NCBI RefSeq assembly: GCF_010093535.1
Contig: NW_022985180.1
Span: 1,057,260 to 1,121,259, forward strand
DNA from: Lindgomyces ingoldianus
Lineage: Eukaryota; Ascomycota; Dothideomycetes; Pleosporales; Lindgomycetaceae
Length of the DNA stretch: 64,000 nt
Direction: 5' to 3'
Part shown: piece after piece, positions 58,571 through 64,000 of the stretch
Numbering within the stretch: position 1 is the stretch's first letter
Layout of the letters: every line of letters starts with the position of its first letter
Program-made: the position numbers and the translations under genes
Notes under the pieces: generated by a model
The model's input: the letters and a program-made list of their open reading frames with translations, nothing else
Database searches by the model: none
What the model was told of the DNA's origin: nothing

Positions 58571-59819
58571 TTAAGAATTAGAAGTAGTTTAAGCAGGCTA
58601 TTATACTTTTCTTAAAAGGCCTTTACTTTACAGCAAGTATAGCAACATAATACATATTAGCGTACAGTATAGAACATGCAGGGCTAGTAGTACTCTCTCT
58701 GTAGTAGGTTAAGAGTCTTTCCTCTGCCTAGGTGTCCTCTAACAGGCAAGTTATGTATAATTTAAAGTAGTTTAATTTTTAGTTTATTAGAATTAAAAAT
58801 TATAAGTTAGTTATAATAATATAGCTTACTATTTTAGTTTTTATAGTTAGCTAGTGTTACCTTCTTTAACTAACTAGCGCTGTTTTAAAGTAGGTCTAAA
58901 GTTTTTTAGATAAATTTATTATTTAAATACTTATTAGTAATAATTTAATTAATTATCTAATTTATTTTATTTAAGTTAAGGTCTAAAAATAGCTTAAGTT
59001 AAAGTAAAGTTTAGTGTTAAGCCTTTTATGCTTCTTTTTAAGTAGGGATGTTTTAGAATTACTTTGTAAAGGCATCTAGTTTCCCTCTATCTTAACTAGA
59101 ATAATAAGTAATCTTAAAATTAAAATAGGATAGGTATTTAGACTAACAGGCTTATTAGTAGCTAAGTTATTTTATAGTTGCAAAGTACTATAAGTTTTTA
59201 TAGTTAGATAGGACCTATATTAGATGCGCTGCACCTTCTAGTTTAGGTTGCTATTATTTAAAGTAGTGTACTATAGCAAGTAATTTCTTATTATAGATCT
59301 TATAATTACTTTCTGCAGAACTTATTCTTTTTAAGAAGTATGTAATAGGCCTAATAGTCCTGTCTAGCTTAGTCTAGAAGAGAACTCCTACTACTACATA
59401 GTCTAAGGCATTAGCTTCTACAAGTATTAGTAGTTTAGAGTTAAAGTAGTAGAGTATTAAAGCTTTAGTAAAGGCTTTTTTTAGCTAGTTAAAGAACTAT
59501 TAGTAATTTAAGTTAAAGTTAAATTAAACTTTTTTCTTAGTAAGTATAATTATAAGGCTTACTAGCTGTAAAAAGTTGTTAATAAATTATTAGTAAAAGT
59601 TAGTAAATTTTATAAAAGCTTAAACATCTTTTATGTCCTTTAAGTATTGCTAATCTAGCATAGTCTAAACCTTAATAAGGTCTATTTAGATGCTATCTAT
59701 AGAGATTACATATTCTAAATACATAACTTTTAATTAGTAGAACTTGCATTTGTCTATGTTAAGTTGCAGACCTACTTTTTCTATAGCCTTTAGCACTAAG
59801 TGTACATGCTGTTTGTGCT

Positions 59820-60000
59820 CTAAAAGGCTATTACTATAGATTAGAATATTGTTAATATACATAGTGCAGAACATGTTTAGGTAGGGTTAGAGTAAGTTGT
59901 TTATAAAATGTTAAAAAGTACTAGGCGTGTTAGCTAAGCTAAAGGGCATTACTAAGTACTTAAATAGTCTATATTAGGTCTAAAACACTATTAGCTACTT
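59820..60000 (-). pseudogene. gypsy reverse transcriptase relic
   Basis: Minus-strand reading: LFKYLVMPFSLANTPSTF, stop, HFINNLL, stop, PYLNMFCTMYINNILIYSNS. Intact gypsy RTs have MPFGLxNAPxTFQ and YxDDILIYS, so both catalytic Asp are Asn and a Gln codon is a stop. All these changes are C-to-T/G-to-A transitions. Confidence 0.9.
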
Positions 60001-62433
60001 ATTACCTTTTACTATTCTTAGCTTATTAAAAGCAGTAATAATATCTAACTTTATAAAATACTTTACTTTACTTAGTTAGCTTAAAGTTTCTTATAAAAAA
60101 GAAATTAAGTATTAGTTTTTAATAGTAATAGTATTTAGTTCTTAGTAGTTAACATAGAATTAAAGCCTACTTCTAGGTTTTTTTATAAATAGTATAAGTA
60201 ACACTACTAGTAAAAAGCTAGCTTAAATAAACTTTTTTTTTAGGTTTTTATTAAGGTATTTTTAGAGCACTTTTAATTTATTTAGTAATATTCTATATAG
60301 TAGCTTATAACTAAGTTGTTTACTAAGCTTAAAAGTTATCTAGTAATTATACAGACATTATATTAAAAGCTTATTAGACTTGTCTTAAAAAAAGACATAT
60401 AATAAGTTATAGTAGTCTTAAAAGACTATTATCCTTAAGTTAGTATGTTTTTAAAGAGCTAAAGCTTAGTCTATATTAGAAATTATAACTACGTAGATTT
60501 TATAATCTAGTTATTAAGCTAGGGTTATAAATAAAGCAGGTCTTATGTAGCAGATGTCTATCTACTGTTTAAGTCCTAGTTTATGTCTAAATTAAGTAAG
60601 TAAAAGTTCTTTAAAAGCTTTTTTTTCTTTAGGTTTAAGTAGTTATTAAATTATTTTATATAGCTTATCTTAGTAAAAGGCTTAGCTTATTAGCTTTACT
60701 TAGGTAGTTCTTTTTTAGGTTATTAGAGAGTAAGTCTAGAGACCTTCTATATTAAGTGCTATTTAAGTGTTATTTAGGTGTAAGCGTAAGCATATATTTT
60801 AGCATTAAAAAGAGTTAAAGTTTAAAACTTACTTTTAGTAATTAAAAGCAACCTTATGCTAATACAGCTATAGTTATTCTAGAATTAAGTTATAACATTC
60901 TATGTTTATTACATAAAGTTTAATCTACTCCTTATAATGTTAGTAGGTAATTATAATAGTTATAGTATAAAAGATAAAACTTTTTTTAAGTTATTTTTTA
61001 TTAAATCTAGTTAAGTAAATTATTTAGGTAAGTAGTGTTAATTAAAGATTTAGTTTACATGCTAGTTTTCTATTAATATAACCTATGCTATTTACTTCTA
61101 AGTTAATAAAAGCTTATATTAGAGCTAATATAGTTTTTTATTATAAATATATAAAAATATTAACTTAGTACTTTTAGTTATTAGTAGGGGACTTAGCCTA
61201 TAAGTTAGTAGAGATCTAGTGTTAAATTAGTTCTAAAGGGTAACTTAGCCCTAAGACAAGCCTTTTTATAGGCTCCTACTGCTATAGCTGCAGCTATGTT
61301 AAGAGTAGTAAGAAAAATTAGAGCTTAAATATAAGTTAAAGCTCTTATAAAAATAAAATTAAAATAGTAAGAATTTTTAATAAGTGCTAGCAGCACTACT
61401 TACGCAGACTTAAGAAAGAGAAATAAAGCAGTTTTAAAAAATATAACTATACTTACTATACTTAAAGCATTAACTTTTTTTTTTATAATCTTTACACTTT
61501 TTAAAACTAACTAAAGCATAATTTAAATTAATTTTTATTGCATTAAAGTCTTTATTTATAACTGCGCTAGTTTAGGGGCGTATTAGAGCTTGTACAGGGA
61601 GGAACCTTATGTTATTATTATAGGTAGCAATTAAGTTTACATACACATTAAGGTTGTTTAGGAGGGGTTCTTTTACTATAGCGCGTTACAGTTTAGTTAA
61701 GAGGGAGTTATATAAGGCTATAATTAGACCTATCTTATTTAGGCCTGTATTAGATGTAAGTTAGTAGAACTTAGTAAAGTGTAAAGTAAAGCTTTTTTTT
61801 TTTTATTATAAAATGTTTAGGTAACTTAAAGCTGTTAACTTTTTATTTAGGTCTTTATAAGTTACTTATAGAAACACTATAAATTAATCTAAGTTAATAA
61901 TATTTTTATTTATTAGTAAGTTAATTAAGGCTGTTATATTATAGTTAAGTTAAAAGTAAGCATATAGTAACTAAAAGTGTTTAGAAGAAAATTAGTCTAT
62001 ATTTCCTTTAAGTTTATATTAAAGCTTATATAAAAAAGAAGGTAGGTTTTTTTATTTTCTATTAAATAGCAGAGAATTAAGAAGTTAGTTAGATTTTATT
62101 ACTAAGTTAAAAAGGTTACAGGTTGTAAGCAGCATTAAGTAAGAAAAAGTTAAGCTATCTCTAGACTTCTAGGTAAGCTTTAAGGCTAGTAAGTTTTTAG
62201 TTCCTACTACTATAATAGAAGTTAAGGTAGAAATAGACTATTTAATAACATAAAGCTGTTTTTTAAAGTCTTTTTAAAAAGCTTTAAAGCTTATAATATA
62301 GCAGCTTTTTTATAAAGTAAGCGCTTTTTAAAAGGCTTTTTAGCTTACTTTAATAGCTTAAAGTTATGTAAGTACTAAGCTTATTAGATTAAATTTAAAG
62401 GCTATTTTTAGCTAAAGTTTTAACACAACGTAA

Positions 62434-62751
62434 TGTTATAATTATGCATAAGTAAGGTTATAGAGCTTTACAGAGGTCTAGTTTAATTACTACATAAGGT
62501 ATTATAGTAAGTATAAGACATTATATAAGAAATAGAAAAGTTTAGAAGGAAATTAGTAATTAAATACTTAGCTTAGAAGTCTAAGCGCTTTAGGTATAAA
62601 TTAAGCCTGTTCTAGGTTTAGTTAGTGTTAAGGCAGTTTATGCTTAAGTTTATGTCTGTGTTATGTTGTGTTTGTGTTAGACGTGCACTAATAATACTCT
62701 AGTACACGTCTAATATAGTTATGTCTAGGATCCGGGGAGGATACCGTGACA
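62434..62751 (-). repeat. 5' LTR of the gypsy element
   Basis: TGTTATAATTATGCATAAG to GATACCGTGACA. Its right half is less mutated than in the other LTR (GTTAGACGTGCAC, GATCCGGGGAGG). Confidence 0.9.
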
Positions 62752-62756
62752 CTAGG

Positions 62757-63010
62757 CTAAGTAAAGTATAGTAGTAAAGCGCTAAGCTTATAAGGCTATA
62801 ACTATGCTAAAGTAACTTTAGTTAGTAAAAGCTAACTTATATAAAAAAAAGCAGCTAAAGCTACTTAAAAGTTAAAAAGTAAAATATTTAAAAAAAGACT
62901 TGTTATTTTTAAATAAAATAAAGGCGCTTAAAGTAAAAGCTACTAAGCTTCTACCTCTCTAGCCTACTTCTCTTAGTTCTTGTCTTTCTACATTACTGCT
63001 CTTTAGTGCT
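62757..63010. mobile_element. continuation of element B interior beyond the gypsy insertion
   Basis: The TATTTAAAAAAAGACTTG..AAATAAAATAAAGGC stretch near 62,885-62,930 matches TACTTAAAAAAGGACTTT..GATAAAATAAAAGCC near 50,550-50,600 inside element B copy 1. This supports the gypsy element having inserted into a second element B. The right boundary is unclear. Confidence 0.5.
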
Positions 63011-63212
63011 AGTCTAGACTTTATCTCTTTCTGCTTTAATAAGCTTTTGTCTAGGCAGTTTTATCTAAATAAAAGAATTAGTACTTCTTTAGTAGTTAGT
63101 AGGCGTTTATTAAATTCTTAAGTAGTTTTTATATATTTTTACTAGTAAGCTATTTTTTTACTTTACTAAAAAGTTTTTTTTTATTACTTATAATTTTTTT
63201 TACTTTATATTC

Positions 63213-63780
63213 TAACGTACTTTATAGGCGAGTTGCTTACACACCTAAGTTGCTTACTTTTGCTAAGACTCTACTACACTACTCTTTCTACACTAATACA
63301 TTTCTAATAACACTACTTAAATATATTAAAAGAATGTTAGATGTAGCTTACACTTTAAGCTTTTAAATAAGACATAACACTTTTTAACTAACATGCTGCA
63401 GCTATCTATAAAGTCTCTTAAAAGATAATAAGTAACTAACACGCTAGACAACCTTTTTAAGCTAATTATATAGCTAACTTATAAAAGCTAGATAATAATA
63501 AGAAGTAGGTAATTATTTAGCACATACTTAAGCTAGATGTGTAAGAATTTCCCCTCTAGCTAGCAGCTATAGCTAATATAGCTAATTCTTTACACACTAA
63601 GCATAATATAGGCTATGTTAGCATAAACTAGCTTAATATGTTTGTTAAGTGTTACCTAAAGCTTAAAGTAAAGTTTAAGTGTAAGTATAACTATAAAAAA
63701 GCTTTTTATAAAAATCTTATAGTAATTTAAGGCTAGTTTAACTTTATAAAGAATATTAAAGCTAAGTATAGCATCTAGAA
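63213..63780 (+). mobile_element. foldback element left arm
   Basis: Begins TAACGTACTTTATAGGCGAG and follows the arm of the 47197 element, continuing into the central part (AAAGCTAAGTATAGCATC). Any right arm would lie beyond the window or be lost. Confidence 0.65.
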
Positions 63781-64000
63781 TAATAACATGTACAACTTTA
63801 ATAAGATAAGGTTTATAATAGGCTAGATATCTACTAAAGTAGTTATTATAAGTTTAGAGAGATAAAGACAGCTAAAAGCAGTTTAGCTAGGTAACTAGGA
63901 GTAGACAACAGCTATCTAGGGCATTAATGCTAAAAAGTAGGCTATTTTGCTCTTTATTATCTTTTAGAGTAGCAACTACCTTTTAAACTAGTATAAAAAG

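Larger units (their letters stand above)
57087..62751 (-). mobile_element. complete Ty3/gypsy LTR retrotransposon, RIP-inactivated
   Basis: Two direct 318-bp LTRs (57087-57404, 62434-62751) with TG..CA ends. Flanks are CTAGG on both sides (57082-57086 and 62752-62756), a 5-bp target duplication. Total 5,665 bp. A polypurine tract (AGAGGGGGGG on the minus strand, ~57407-57418) lies next to the left LTR, so transcription is on the minus strand. Pol order fits gypsy: RT (~59,830-60,000) upstream of integrase (~58,260-58,570). All frames are riddled with stops. Confidence 0.92.
44096..64000. other. AT-rich, RIP-like block of nested mobile elements
   Basis: About 20 kb of visibly AT-rich sequence dominated by TA steps, with no long open frame apart from the island gene at 54049-54855. 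It is built from LTRs, gypsy interiors, foldback elements and short palindromic repeats, itemised below. Within the gypsy RT and integrase frames, CAA/CGA to TAA/TGA and GA to AA changes are what RIP produces. The left edge (TA-CAGTGGGCTTGTC at 44094) could be the end of a Tc1/mariner-like element, but its partner end was not found. Stretches not listed separately hold no recognised gene. Confidence 0.85.

Overview
This window is nuclear DNA from a filamentous ascomycete (Pezizomycotina). The evidence is short GT..AG introns of about 48-140 bp, fungal-type ORC6, CWC25, SYF2, ESF2 and KRR1 genes, secreted plant-cell-wall enzymes, and a roughly 20 kb block of very AT-rich repeats that looks like the product of repeat-induced point mutation (RIP). 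Class-level placement is uncertain; Leotiomycetes would fit, but nothing here proves it.

Region 1-4,600 is gene-poor and holds decayed single-copy genes: an F-box/LRR-like relic and a DUF3431 relic. Region 4,600-25,050 is gene-dense. It carries housekeeping genes (ORC6, CWC25, ESF2, SYF2, a KIN17/RTS2-like protein, KRR1), three SET-domain methyltransferases (one with an apparent signal peptide), a GH30 glycanase, a CE15 glucuronoyl esterase, a secreted protein made of seven Cys/YRG repeats, and a broken short-chain dehydrogenase.

Region 25,050-44,100 is looser. It contains a 982-residue, intron-free reverse-transcriptase-related cellular gene (rvt-type), which is the most notable gene in the window. 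It also has a GH3 beta-glucosidase, an FAD monooxygenase gene with one in-frame stop, a DHH-family exopolyphosphatase, a BBE-type FAD oxidase with both covalent-flavin residues, and a seven-helix fungal rhodopsin-like membrane protein. GH30, CE15 and GH3 together suggest a plant-biomass lifestyle, but they are dispersed and do not form a biosynthetic cluster.

Region 44,100-64,000 is a graveyard of nested mobile elements. A complete Ty3/gypsy element (57,087-62,751, 318-bp LTRs, 5-bp target duplication CTAGG, minus strand) lies inside a second gypsy-type element. The LTR of that second element also contains a 306-bp TG..CA solo LTR flanked by TGTAC duplications. The gypsy RT and integrase frames carry D-to-N and Q/R-to-stop changes typical of RIP. 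Several foldback elements with long inverted arms occur. In the middle, a normal-composition island (about 53,820-55,260) carries an intact metallophosphoesterase gene.
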